DNA of 32,064 nucleotides from Rhodobacterales bacterium (GCA_008107755.1 VIRH01000050.1:1-32064), one strand, 5' to 3'; shown: positions 7,785-15,647, counted from the stretch's first letter. Made by a program: numbers and translations. The notes: generated by a model not told the origin, from the sequence alone.

Positions 7785-8140
7785 TCAACTATGCTGTCAC
7801 CGTTCATCTCGTGCTTGATGGTTGATTCTGAATTTGTCAAACCTTCCAATGCGCCTGTTGTTCGGGAGATTAGCTGCATCGACCGAAAATTGGAAGAGTG
7901 CTCGAATGCTAAGAAAACAGTTGATATTGAGCGCTTATCGCGAGCAGGCAAAAGCCAGCCTACGGGGTTGTCCAAGTGAAAACTTGTGCCTTCGTCCCCG
8001 TGGAGAACTTTCCCCTCGCGCTCTGCGCGCGTGATGAACTGGGATCCGGCGCTATCAGAGATTGAGTGTCCGCTTTCGCCGATTGGATCTGGTGCGTTCG
8101 CAATTGCAGCGAAAGTCCACTCACCGCCCTTTGAAGGCAT
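7781..8140 (-). CDS. Small hypothetical protein (119 aa), first in the methyltransferase operon
   Basis: An open frame of 119 codons ending in an ATGA overlap with the methyltransferase start, which is the main reason to take it as a gene: overlaps of this kind usually reflect translational coupling. The product (starting MPSKGGEWTF, with a middle ITRAEREGKVLHGDEG) resembles nothing I know and has no signal peptide, membrane segment or catalytic motif. The ATG at 8140 has no good ribosome site. A second ATG at 8187, in a different frame and with a purine-rich leader, gives a peptide of non-coding appearance, so a frameshift joining the two frames is possible. It could also be untranslated leader of the operon. 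Confidence 0.4.
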   Translation of the reverse strand: MPSKGGEWTFAAIANAPDPIGESGHSISDSAGSQFITRAEREGKVLHGDEGTSFHLDNPVGWLLPARDKRSISTVFLAFEHSSNFRSMQLISRTTGALEGLTNSESTIKHEMNGDSIVE

Positions 8141-8747
8141 TTTGATCCGTATTCGAGAAGCAGCAGGTTTTCAGCAAGCACCGTCATCGCCCCTCCCCTC
8201 AACATCGTGCGCGGCTTCGATCTCGGTTTGATTGTAGCTCCGCTCGAAAATTCACTTCAGGCCATCATTTATCCAGGCCGACCGCGTCCTGTCCGCCTAG
8301 AACCGCCGGGACAGACTCAGACCGGTGACATTGTCAAGCCAAGGCATCACGAGCCGCCGCGGCCTCGCCCGCAGCTCGGATTATCTGCCATCTACAAGCC
8401 TCCTTTCCCGCGTCGTCCAGGCACGACAGCCGAAATCCCGCCTGAGCGGTTTCTGGCTGTATTTCTCCGAGTTTATACATCCGAAGACGTTTGTTTTATT
8501 TATGTGCTGAGTTGAAGCTAAGGCATTGCGCGGACTCATGTTTTTGAATCCGGGCCACTTGTTGACTTGGCGAAAGTTAGCGAGAAACGGCTAGAAACAG
8601 CCAGAGATTGGAAAAAAGCAGGGAAAAAGTGACTGACTTTGACCGAGTTGCGCCGAAAAAATAGGAAATGAGACGAGTTTGGCCGACTTTGTACGAATAC
8701 TTGGACGTTCTTTGCATTTGGTGACCGGTGAAGTGAGGGCAAGATAG

Positions 8748-8767
8748 AGGAAGTGGTACCACTTCCT
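8748..8767. repeat. 20-bp perfect palindrome centred on GGTACC
   Basis: Ten bases (AGGAAGTGGT) are followed directly by their exact reverse complement (ACCACTTCCT). A perfect 20-bp palindrome without spacer is unlikely by chance at a given place and is the typical shape of a dimeric repressor operator. It lies in the gene-poor region, about 440 bp before traK, so a plasmid regulator controlling transfer genes is one possible ligand. Confidence 0.6.
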
Positions 8768-8965
8768 GAACAGGATTCCTCGCTCGATCCTGCGGAACTC
8801 ACTCTGACTCCTGACTTATTCGCCTTCCAGGCTCAACGTGAAAACGCGCACGGCGGCGTTTACCGCTCCTTAAGCATGAAGGGCGGTCTGTGGAAAACTC
8901 CAGAAAAACGGGAGACTTTCTGATGTACAACTACAGCGTTGAATAGTAAAACTGTGCCTGTAAGC

Positions 8966-9005
8966 GGCTCGGGCGGTCTGATTTCCACAAAAGACCGCCC
9001 GAGCC
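8966..9005. repeat. 14-bp perfect stem hairpin with 12-nt loop
   Basis: GGCTCGGGCGGTCT at 8966-8979 and its exact reverse complement at 8992-9005 flank a 12-nt loop. The core GGGCGGTCT also occurs at 8880-8888, so the right arm could pair with either, giving two mutually exclusive structures. No T-tract follows, so it is not a simple terminator. It may be a replication or transfer site, an attenuator in the leader of the transfer operon, or a short regulatory RNA. Confidence 0.55.
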
Positions 9006-9069
9006 TAGCGAACACCAACATGCACTTGATGCTCGCATAGGAGGCACCCAACCAAACTCCGAATTGTCT

Positions 9070-9142
9070 GTATTGGCCGCACTAGCTTGTTATTCAGGCT
9101 TTTGCGTTCTTAGCTGAATCGCGCCAACTGTGCGGTCAATAC
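9070..9142. repeat. Spaced inverted repeat upstream of traK
   Basis: GTATTGGCCGCAC (9070-9082) and GTGCGGTCAATAC (9130-9142) are inverted copies with 12 of 13 positions matching and 47 bp between them. Paired half-sites at this spacing just upstream of the first transfer gene fit a looped operator or a TraK-type DNA-binding region. Function is not shown by sequence alone. Confidence 0.4.
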
Positions 9143-9177
9143 GCCAATTTTTCAACGTTCATCAACAAAATTGAGGG

Positions 9178-9195
9178 CGTTCCCGCTGGGGAACG
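9178..9195. repeat. Short hairpin just upstream of traK
   Basis: CGTTCCC and GGGAACG pair around a 4-nt loop (GCTG), ending 10 bp before the traK start codon at 9206. It would place a hairpin in the 5' leader of the transfer mRNA or serve as a small operator. It also covers the only purine-rich ribosome-site candidate for the 9206 start. Confidence 0.35.
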
Positions 9196-9205
9196 TTAAT
9201 GACCC

Positions 9206-9559
9206 ATGTCGCCCAATCCTGCGAAGGCAGTGCGGTCGCGTTGGGGGATGGCTCGTTTCGAGCTTGAGACCAACTACGATCATATACAATCTGTGATGGC
9301 TAACAGCCCGAATTACACCGCTGCATTCGATGCCCTGGTGGAGTCCTGCCACATCACTATCACCTACTCCGCATTCATTCGGACCTGGCGAAAGCTCTGC
9401 CACGAAAAGGGCAATCCGGACGCGGCTCAACCGGGTCCGACCAGAACAGTTCCGGCCAGCATCCCCGTCACTGCTGACACGAAGCCCAGGAAGGCACTTC
9501 CCTCCATTGGCACGTTCAGCATGCCGACAGGCTCAGACGAGGTGAACAAGCGATGGTGA
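9206..9559 (+). CDS. traK: TraK-like oriT-binding relaxosome protein
   Basis: A 117-residue basic protein with the segment ARFELETNYDHIQSVM through ITITYSAFIRTWRKLC (residues 16-65), which follows the pattern of IncP-type TraK proteins: a helix, a variable linker, and an S/TYxxFxRxxRK DNA-binding helix. In RP4, TraK wraps oriT DNA and aids relaxase access. The assignment is strengthened by the next two genes, which match traL and traM in the same order as RP4. The C-terminal half is Pro/Thr-rich and probably disordered. I kept the ATG at 9206; the ATG at 9248 would remove 14 residues and lacks a spaced ribosome site. The gene overlaps traL by 7 nt. The oriT candidate seen here is far away at 31.7 kb. 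Confidence 0.6.
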   Translation: MSPNPAKAVRSRWGMARFELETNYDHIQSVMANSPNYTAAFDALVESCHITITYSAFIRTWRKLCHEKGNPDAAQPGPTRTVPASIPVTADTKPRKALPSIGTFSMPTGSDEVNKRW

Positions 9560-10296
9560 AGACCGTGCACCTCGTCATGCAGGGCAAGGGCGGCGCAGGC
9601 AAAAGCCTCACGTCTTCGATGCTTGTTCAATATCTGCAGTTCTCTGACTGTGACGTGCAGGCGATTGACCTTGATCCGACGACCCCGACGCTCTCGGCCA
9701 TCAAGGCCCTCAAAGCCGAAGCGATCCATATCATGGACGGCGACGACATCAGTCCGCGCCTCTTCGATAATGTCATGACCAAAATCCTCGAAAGCTCTGA
9801 GGACACGCACACGGTGATCGACACGGGCACCTCGTCGTTTATTGCGACGTGCTCTTACCTTGCCGAAAACAATGCCTTCGAGCTTCTGCGCGAGTTCGGG
9901 GTGCGCATCTTCATTCATTGTCCCATCTGTGGAGGGGCGGCATTGGACGACACGTTCAACAGCCTGCTCGCCATCCTCAACCACTTCGCTGACGTGCCTG
10001 TCGTTGTCTGGATCAACGAGTTCTTCGGTCCCGTTGTCAAAGACGGCAGGGGCTTTACCGAAAGCAAGATCTACAAGGACAATGCGGACCGGATTGCCGC
10101 AGTCATGTCGCACCCGAAGGTCCAGGCCGGTACCTTCGGCGAAGATATCCGTTCGATGATGGAAGCCAAACTCACCTTTGAGGAAGCCATCCAGTGGACC
10201 GGGTTCAATGTCATGGCCCGGCAGCGTCTCAAGATCTATTGGAGCAAGGCTATCGAGCGCTTTGACGGCGCTTGCTTCGTTGAGGCCGCGTCATGA
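9553..10296 (+). CDS. traL: TraL-like ParA/MinD-type P-loop ATPase of the transfer operon
   Basis: A 247-residue P-loop protein with the deviant Walker A motif QGKGGAGKS (residues 10-18) of ParA/MinD-type ATPases, the DLDPTTPTLS segment near residue 39 and a Walker B-like VIDTGTSSF near residue 80. RP4 TraL is 241 residues and occupies the same place between traK and traM. Its exact role in conjugation is unclear even in RP4. The start overlaps the traK stop by 7 nt and its own stop overlaps traM by 4 nt (ATGA), indicating one operon. A plasmid-partition ParA is less likely because no ParB follows it here. Confidence 0.75.
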   Translation: MVKTVHLVMQGKGGAGKSLTSSMLVQYLQFSDCDVQAIDLDPTTPTLSAIKALKAEAIHIMDGDDISPRLFDNVMTKILESSEDTHTVIDTGTSSFIATCSYLAENNAFELLREFGVRIFIHCPICGGAALDDTFNSLLAILNHFADVPVVVWINEFFGPVVKDGRGFTESKIYKDNADRIAAVMSHPKVQAGTFGEDIRSMMEAKLTFEEAIQWTGFNVMARQRLKIYWSKAIERFDGACFVEAAS

Positions 10297-10751
10297 CCGC
10301 CGCGGCCCGCAAGATCGAACCCACGATGGATGAGCAGTGGAAGCAGATGACCCTTGATGAGGCCATCGAGATTGCACACCGGGAGACTGGCGTTTCGTTC
10401 GACAAGGGCGATCCGGTGCTTGGCGTCGTTGCGATCCTGAATGCCTATGGCGAAGGGCTCAAGAGCCTGATGGACGACGAGCGAAAGCGGTTCTCCAATC
10501 AGTTTCACAATGACGTTTCCGGGGTGAATGAAGCGATTGACCACAAGGTCGATGACGTTGCCTCCACCATCCAGAAACTTGCTTCTTCTCTCGGCAACGA
10601 GAGCATCCAGACGGTGATTTCCGCCGTCGCCCAACACGCCGTGGAGAGCGACAAGATACGCCGCTCGATCCGCTGGAATTTCATGGCCATCTCTGCGCTG
10701 GCCGTCTTCAACTGGCTGGCGGTCGCCAGCTTCTACCTCATCCTTAAATAG
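10293..10751 (+). CDS. traM: TraM-like transfer protein with C-terminal membrane anchor
   Basis: A 152-residue protein with a soluble, mainly helical body (about residues 1-125; helical segments SQxxN-type around VDDVASTIQKLASSL) and one C-terminal membrane segment (ISALAVFNWLAVASFYLIL) ending the protein. Length, topology and position after traL match RP4 TraM. It probably ties the DNA-processing complex to the inner membrane. It overlaps traL by 4 nt and is followed after 12 nt by virB2, which has its own ribosome site. The name is based on order and topology more than on sequence signature. Confidence 0.6.
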   Translation: MTAAARKIEPTMDEQWKQMTLDEAIEIAHRETGVSFDKGDPVLGVVAILNAYGEGLKSLMDDERKRFSNQFHNDVSGVNEAIDHKVDDVASTIQKLASSLGNESIQTVISAVAQHAVESDKIRRSIRWNFMAISALAVFNWLAVASFYLILK

Positions 10752-10763
10752 GAGCTTTTGAAA

Positions 10764-11102
10764 ATGCGTTTTCTCAAGACAGCCGGACTCCGTCCAAAGC
10801 TTCCCGCTCAAGTAGATTTTACGAGAAATACAACCAAGGCAATCCTTGCCGCTTCGCTTCTGTTCCCTGCCCGGGCCATGGCGCAAGACTGGTCCGCCCC
10901 GGCGACCTCGATGCTGGAATCTCTGGAAAGCGGCCTCGTCAGCATTGCTGCCCCCGTCATCGGCGTTGGCGTCATCGTCTACGGCATTTGGGCCATGGTC
11001 AGCGGGCGCATCGATATCATGAGGCTGGCGCAGCTCGTCGTCGCCGGCGCCATCGTGATCTTCGGCCCTACCCTGCTTCGCACCCTCCTGTCGGCAGCTT
11101 GA
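10764..11102 (+). CDS. virB2: VirB2-like major pilin precursor
   Basis: A 112-residue precursor with a long signal peptide ending AMA before QDWSAP (around residue 39), then two membrane helices (LVSIAAPVIGVGVIVYGIWAM and LVVAGAIVIFGPTLLRTLL) separated by a short charged loop. This is the layout of VirB2/TrbC pilins, which are inserted in the inner membrane and extracted to build the conjugative pilus. The mature part of about 73 residues is normal. I chose the ATG at 10764 with GGAG at 10751-10754; an in-frame TTG six bases upstream is less likely. It opens the virB block directly after traM. Confidence 0.85.
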   Translation: MRFLKTAGLRPKLPAQVDFTRNTTKAILAASLLFPARAMAQDWSAPATSMLESLESGLVSIAAPVIGVGVIVYGIWAMVSGRIDIMRLAQLVVAGAIVIFGPTLLRTLLSAA

Positions 11103-11115
11103 GGGGCGCAGAGAC

Positions 11116-11439
11116 ATGAAAGCGCAAAGTCCGATCGCGCTCCACATTCAGGAGCCAATGACGATCCTTGGCATGCCGCCGCTCCATGCGGCGCTGGTGA
11201 TGATTGGCGAATTGCTTCTGGCAACAGTCGGCGGCTTCATCGCCGGCAACGCGGTCGGCTTTGCGCTCGTTCTTGTCACGACGCCCCCCGCCATTGCCTG
11301 GATCATCATGCTTCGCCGCCGCGAACCGCACTGCGAAGCGCTGCTGCTCCATCCGGCGACCTTCTACCAGGCCCGCAAGTCGCGCCGACTGGTTGCCGGA
11401 TATCCGCTCAAGTCCCTCAAGAAAAAAGGCGCAAGGTGA
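11116..11439 (+). CDS. virB3: VirB3-like inner-membrane T4SS protein
   Basis: A 107-residue protein with a short N-terminal tail containing PMTILGMPP, then two close hydrophobic segments (AALVMIGELLLATVGGFIAG and GFALVLVTTPPAIAWIIM), and a basic C-terminus. VirB3 proteins are small bitopic or hairpin inner-membrane proteins that work with the VirB4 ATPase. Position between virB2 and virB4 and the 4-nt overlap with virB4 (ATGA) support the call. In some systems virB3 and virB4 are fused; here they are separate. Confidence 0.8.
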   Translation: MKAQSPIALHIQEPMTILGMPPLHAALVMIGELLLATVGGFIAGNAVGFALVLVTTPPAIAWIIMLRRREPHCEALLLHPATFYQARKSRRLVAGYPLKSLKKKGAR

Positions 11440-13790
11440 TGCTTCTCGGCACCTTAATGACCGGCGTTTGTGCCGTGTCTGCCGCAACACTCGTCAGCTC
11501 CAAGACCCGCAAATATCTGCTTGGCGACGTCGAACAGGACTGGCTTGCGAACGAACTCGAGTTCGACCAGCTTCTTGCCGACAACCAGACCGTTGTTCTG
11601 AAGGACGGCACGTTCTGTCGCATCTTCTGCCTGTCGGGCGTTTCCTATGAGACGCGCAGCATTGGCGAACAGGAAGTGCTTGCGAAAGGTCGGGCAAGCA
11701 CCCTTCACCAGTTCCTTTCGTCCGGATCGACGCTTCGCGTCTTCGGGATCAAACGTCAGCGGGACGTGAGCTTTCAGGCGGAATGGCCTTCCGTCACGCT
11801 CAAGGAAGTCGGGGCCGCGGAGCAGCGGCTTTACCAGAACGCCTATTCTCTGAGCTGGTATCTGGTTCTGACCACTAAGACCTCTGCCGAGCTGGAAAAG
11901 TCGTCTCGCGGCATTCTGACCGGCTTCAAGTCCTATGGCGTGCGGTCGGTTGATGCCGCCCAGGACCACGAAACCCCGTGCGAGCTGACCCGCATCCTGA
12001 ATTATCTGGTGTGCGGTGACCTTCAACAAAGCCTTTGCCGGCTGAGTTCGGGCATCAACGCCAACCTGCCCGCCTCCGATATTCACCTGACGACTGACGG
12101 GGAGATCGAGACATTCACATCGCGCAAGCACCTCAACCGCGTGATTGCCGTACGCGGCTGGCCGGAAAGCGTGTCCGGGCTTCTGGTGTCCCGGCTGCTC
12201 GCGCTCAGCGGCGAAATCGAAGTGTGTCAGGTAATCAAGACCCTCGACAACACGTCTCAGATCGCTCTTTTCACCCGTCGTATCACTGAACAGCGCCACA
12301 ACTTCTTCGGCACCGGTGCGGTTCTGGCCGAGCTTGAGGCGGTCAACGAAGACCTGCTCAACAACGCGATATCGCTTCAGGAAACGCAGTTTCAGGTGAC
12401 GGTTCGCGCCAAGGACGAGGCCGAGCTTGCCTCGCTTCTGGATCAGGTGACCGCCATCCTCGACAATGCGCGGGTGCGGTTCTCGGTCGAAACCGTTGGC
12501 GCGGCGACGGCATGGTTCAACCGTATGCCCGGCCGGGACAAGCTGCTGCGTCCGCTCAAGATCACCGAGGCCAATGTCGCGTCCCTTTGGCCGTTCCAGT
12601 TCTCCCCGATCGGTCTGTGGTCGAGCCCCTTCGGCGACAGGCCCGTGCGGCTCTTCAAGACGCCGACCGGCCAGAACTATGCCTTCCAGTTCCATGTTTC
12701 CGACGAGCCACAAGCGCCGGGAAACTATCTGATGTTCGCCCCGACCGGTGGCGGCAAGTCTACCCTGATCCTGCATCTTCTCGGCGGATTGGCGAAGTTC
12801 AAGGGCGTCAGAAACTACGTCTTCGACTCCAAGGATGGCGCCCGCTTCATGATCGAGGCGTTCGGCGGCATCTACCAGGGCTATGAAGAGCTCGCGCTGA
12901 ACCCGCTGGACTGCGACCTTTCCGACAAGTCGAACCGTCACCAGGTCCGCCTGCTCCTTCAGGCCATGCTTGGCGAGGCGTTCCAAGAGGACATGGACGA
13001 CACGCTTCATTCCGCGCTCGACATGGCGATGGAACTGGAGCCGGGCCTTAGAACTCTCGACAACATCTATGGCGCTGCGTTTCCCACGCAGTCCGCTATC
13101 CGCAAGGCGTTCACGAAGTGGGTCAGCGACGAGCACGGCGGGGAAGGTCAGTTCTCGCACGTCTTCAACGCCCCGCGGGACCAGATCACGGGCTTTCTGG
13201 AAAAGTCCTTCTTGGTCGGCATCAACATGAACGAGGCGCTGAAGGACCCGGTGCTTGGACCGCCCGTCGTCGCGCACATTTCAGGTGCGATTTCTGCCGC
13301 AGCGAAAAAGGGCGAAGGCGGCTTTTCGATCTTCATTGACGAGGCTGCGAACCTACTTCGCAACACCGGGTTTCGGGAAGTTGTGCTGGAAATGTATCGG
13401 GAATACCGCAAGCTCAACGGGCTTGTCGGTCTGGCGTTTCAGGAGCCGGGGGCGCTTCTGGCATTCGACGACGCGTCGGCCATTATCGAGAACGCGCAAA
13501 CGCTGTTCTTCCTGCCGAACAGCCAGGCCAAGGTTAAGAACCTTGAACCGTTCAATCTGTCCGCGGAACAGATCGCCTTCATTAAGGGCGAGAACGAAAT
13601 GAAGGGCGGCCGGCAGGTGCTTGTCGTCAAGCGCTTCGAGTCCTCGAATCTCAACGAAAGCACGATTTTGGACGCGGACCTGTCGGGCCTTGGGGACGCC
13701 TTGCGCTTCTACCGCTCCGGTCCCGCTGCCGTTCAAGACCTTCTCAACACGAAAACCGCATGGGGTGCCGAATGGCTCGCAAAACTCTGA
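11436..13790 (+). CDS. virB4: VirB4 ATPase of the type IV secretion system
   Basis: A 784-residue ATPase, normal for VirB4. Walker A is APTGGGKST (residues 435-443) and Walker B is FSIFIDEAAN (Asp635, Glu636). The N-terminal half carries the conserved membrane/VirB3-contacting domain and the C-terminal half the RecA-like motor with RxxNGLVGLAFQEPGALL-type motifs. It energises pilus assembly and substrate transfer at the inner-membrane base. The start overlaps virB3 by 4 nt; the end overlaps the virB5 reading frame by 19 nt. Local G+C is high (40 of 60 bases at 12601-12660), in contrast to the cargo operon on the left. Confidence 0.95.
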   Translation: MMLLGTLMTGVCAVSAATLVSSKTRKYLLGDVEQDWLANELEFDQLLADNQTVVLKDGTFCRIFCLSGVSYETRSIGEQEVLAKGRASTLHQFLSSGSTLRVFGIKRQRDVSFQAEWPSVTLKEVGAAEQRLYQNAYSLSWYLVLTTKTSAELEKSSRGILTGFKSYGVRSVDAAQDHETPCELTRILNYLVCGDLQQSLCRLSSGINANLPASDIHLTTDGEIETFTSRKHLNRVIAVRGWPESVSGLLVSRLLALSGEIEVCQVIKTLDNTSQIALFTRRITEQRHNFFGTGAVLAELEAVNEDLLNNAISLQETQFQVTVRAKDEAELASLLDQVTAILDNARVRFSVETVGAATAWFNRMPGRDKLLRPLKITEANVASLWPFQFSPIGLWSSPFGDRPVRLFKTPTGQNYAFQFHVSDEPQAPGNYLMFAPTGGGKSTLILHLLGGLAKFKGVRNYVFDSKDGARFMIEAFGGIYQGYEELALNPLDCDLSDKSNRHQVRLLLQAMLGEAFQEDMDDTLHSALDMAMELEPGLRTLDNIYGAAFPTQSAIRKAFTKWVSDEHGGEGQFSHVFNAPRDQITGFLEKSFLVGINMNEALKDPVLGPPVVAHISGAISAAAKKGEGGFSIFIDEAANLLRNTGFREVVLEMYREYRKLNGLVGLAFQEPGALLAFDDASAIIENAQTLFFLPNSQAKVKNLEPFNLSAEQIAFIKGENEMKGGRQVLVVKRFESSNLNESTILDADLSGLGDALRFYRSGPAAVQDLLNTKTAWGAEWLAKL

Positions 13791-14593
13791 TTTCCGCATT
13801 CACGGGCCTGTCCCTGACGCTCGCCCTCGCCTCGCCCGTCGATGCCGCAATGGCCGTCATCGATGTGAAGAACATTGCAGAAGCGCAAAAGCAACTCTCG
13901 GCGCTGAAAGAACAGGTCGGCACCTTGAAGGAGCAGCTTGCGACCGCAAAGGAAAGCCTGTCGATCGTCACCGACCAGCTCGACACTTTGAAAGAGGTCC
14001 AGGGCATCGCGGGCGACACGCTGTCATCGATCGGGGAGCTTGGCAGCCTGTCTATTCCCTCGGTGAACTTCGACGCGCTTGCTTCCAGTGTCACCGGAGA
14101 CATGGCCTGCCTTGTTCCCGACTACAACCAGCTCATGCCGTCCATCAAGATGGACGAGGTGGACTTCGGCTCGATCTGCGAGCGCGGCAATGCCTACAAG
14201 TCCGGTCTGGTGGCAACCAAGGATTCTCTGACCAATTCGACGTGGGAAGAGAAGACGCAAATCCAGAAATCGGTTCAGGAAAACCGGATTGCGACGATCA
14301 CGGACGCGACGATGAAGGGGCTCGCCTTCTCCGACCAGGCCCAGGAAACGGCGATCAAAACGCTGGAGACCGCGCAAGAATACAAGAGCGCAGGCGCGAG
14401 CTCCGCGACGATGCAGGATCGGCTTCAAGTGCTCATCGAGCTTCAGGTCGCCGCCCTCGCCACCCAGGCACAGACCAATCAGGTGTTGGCCCAGCTTCTC
14501 AAAATCCAATCGTCGGAAGCCCTCAACAATGGCGTTCCAGTCCTTAGCGAGATTGCCGAAGAGCGCGAATACAACGCGGGCGGGGAGGAATAG
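13772..14593 (+). CDS. virB5: VirB5-like minor pilin, P-type T4SS
   Basis: A 273-residue exported protein. The signal peptide (MARKTLISAFTGLSLTLALA, cleavage after VDA near residue 26) is followed by a heptad-rich coiled coil (AQKQLSALKEQVGTLKEQ onward, about residues 38-75) and a helical body ending in Gln-rich helices. This is the usual VirB5/TraC layout, the minor pilin at the pilus tip. I preferred the ATG at 13772, which gives a clean signal peptide and has GGGG at 13762-13765, over the ATG at 13760. The start lies inside the end of virB4. It is followed by virB6 after 3 nt. Confidence 0.8.
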   Translation: MARKTLISAFTGLSLTLALASPVDAAMAVIDVKNIAEAQKQLSALKEQVGTLKEQLATAKESLSIVTDQLDTLKEVQGIAGDTLSSIGELGSLSIPSVNFDALASSVTGDMACLVPDYNQLMPSIKMDEVDFGSICERGNAYKSGLVATKDSLTNSTWEEKTQIQKSVQENRIATITDATMKGLAFSDQAQETAIKTLETAQEYKSAGASSATMQDRLQVLIELQVAALATQAQTNQVLAQLLKIQSSEALNNGVPVLSEIAEEREYNAGGEE

Positions 14594-14596
14594 GCG

Positions 14597-15604
14597 ATGA
14601 ATTGCGTAACATGTACGATTTTTGAGGCTTACCAGTCACATGCGCAGTCCAGTCTGGACAACTTGGTGAGCGCCATTCATGGACCACTGCAAGGTATCCT
14701 GCTCGGTGTAGCTGGCATTTGGGGCATTTGGATTGGCATTCAGATGTTTGTTGGCCGTCTGGATATGGCCTCTGCCCTCAAGCAGGTGTTTTTCCTCGTT
14801 CTTGGTTTCGGCTGCTACCTGGGGCTCGAAGGCGGACTGATCGGAAAAATCTTCGATGTCGCCGTAAATATAATGGGCGGCCTCTCCAGCATCATTATGG
14901 GCAAATCCGGAGGCGGTGTATCTGGATTAAGCGCACTTTTGTTAAGTGTCGAAGAGGGAATTGCCGGCGTATTCAACATTGCGACCACCATCATGGGCGC
15001 GGGAGGATGGTCGGATGCGCCAATATACTTCCTCTATGGCGTCGCCCTGCTCTTACCTTACATAATTTTGCTCGTTCTGTTTCTTGCGCATACTGCCGTG
15101 TCCTTGTTCCGGCTGACGTTGATAATGGGGATTTCGCCATTTCTTGTAGGGATGGCTGCATTCCCATTCGGACGAGATCTTTTGGGCGCCGGGGTGCGCA
15201 CCGTTCTTGGCGCAATTGCCACGATGCTCTGCGTTTCGTTGGTCTTTTCGCTCGTGATCGCGAGTGTCAAAGGGTTGGGAATTACGGCTGATTCCGCAGT
15301 CGACGCGGACAGATATATCGATCTGACAAAAGGCGATTTCCTTTTGGCCCTGATAATGGGCTGGCTCGGCGCCGCGCTGATTTCCGAAGCGGTCAATATC
15401 GCCGGCCAGGTGTCCAACGCCGTGCTTGGCACAGTGTCCGCCGGCATCATGTCAGCCGGTGCAATGCGCGGTGGCGCCATGGGCATGTCCGCTGCGCGAA
15501 CAGGGGCCGGTTATGCCGGCAAGGTCGGCGGCTTCCTTCACGAAAAAACGTGGGAGCCGTCCAAGCCCCGCCCCGGTCACATCATGGAGACGGGCGGTTC
15601 CTGA
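14597..15604 (+). CDS. virB6: VirB6-like polytopic inner-membrane channel protein
   Basis: A 335-residue protein with at least six hydrophobic segments, starting MNCVTCTIFEAYQ; a CxxC close to the N-terminus is common in this VirB6/TrbL group. The central WGIWIGIQMF and later LLPYIILLVLFLAHTAVSLF helices and the Gly/Ala-rich tail agree with VirB6. It forms part of the inner-membrane translocation path with VirB8 and VirB10. Codon use is visibly more AT-rich than in the flanking genes (32 G/C in each of the lines from 14821 and 14941, against 40 at 12601), suggesting that this gene has a different history. Spacing to virB5 is 3 nt. Confidence 0.85.
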   Translation: MNCVTCTIFEAYQSHAQSSLDNLVSAIHGPLQGILLGVAGIWGIWIGIQMFVGRLDMASALKQVFFLVLGFGCYLGLEGGLIGKIFDVAVNIMGGLSSIIMGKSGGGVSGLSALLLSVEEGIAGVFNIATTIMGAGGWSDAPIYFLYGVALLLPYIILLVLFLAHTAVSLFRLTLIMGISPFLVGMAAFPFGRDLLGAGVRTVLGAIATMLCVSLVFSLVIASVKGLGITADSAVDADRYIDLTKGDFLLALIMGWLGAALISEAVNIAGQVSNAVLGTVSAGIMSAGAMRGGAMGMSAARTGAGYAGKVGGFLHEKTWEPSKPRPGHIMETGGS

Positions 15605-15647
15605 CCGCCTGCACCCCTCTCTTCCTTCTCACGACAAAGGTTTCCCG

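Larger units (their letters stand above)
8141..9205. other. Gene-poor, hairpin-rich region between the cargo operon and the transfer operon
   Basis: I see no convincing gene in this stretch of about 1.06 kb. It must hold the promoters of the leftward cargo operon and the rightward transfer operon. It contains a 20-bp perfect palindrome (8748-8767), a 14-bp stem hairpin (8966-9005), a spaced inverted repeat (9070-9142) and a short hairpin (9178-9195), annotated separately. An open plus-strand frame from 8732 to a stop at 8921-8923 has protein-like composition (PELTLTPDLFAFQAQ-type residues, no clear start) and could be the tail of a decayed gene. Short open frames at 8207-8515 and 8536-8802 look non-coding. 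Confidence 0.6.

Noticed and set aside
8207..8802. Open frames at 8207-8515 (+) and 8536-8802 (-)
   Set aside because: Low-complexity Pro/Arg- or Ser-rich products without ribosome sites, no motif and no coupling to neighbours.
8732..8923. Open plus-strand frame with protein-like composition, possibly the tail of a replication gene
   Set aside because: No start codon with ribosome site, stops just upstream, and no recognised family; kept only as a remark in the gap entry.
8966..9195. oriT upstream of traK, as in RP4
   Set aside because: Inverted repeats are present but no TATCCTGC-type nic core lies among them; AATCCTGCG at 9215 is inside traK and without flanking repeats. The site at 31.7 kb is much better.
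9553..10296. ParA of a plasmid partition pair
   Set aside because: Placement between traK and traM, matching length and 4-7 nt overlaps on both sides favour TraL; the ParB-like gene is about 18 kb away.
11454..13277. Long minus-strand open frame of 607 codons antisense to virB4
   Set aside because: It is a shadow of the high-GC virB4 gene; the product has no recognisable motif and the opposite strand has all VirB4 signatures.
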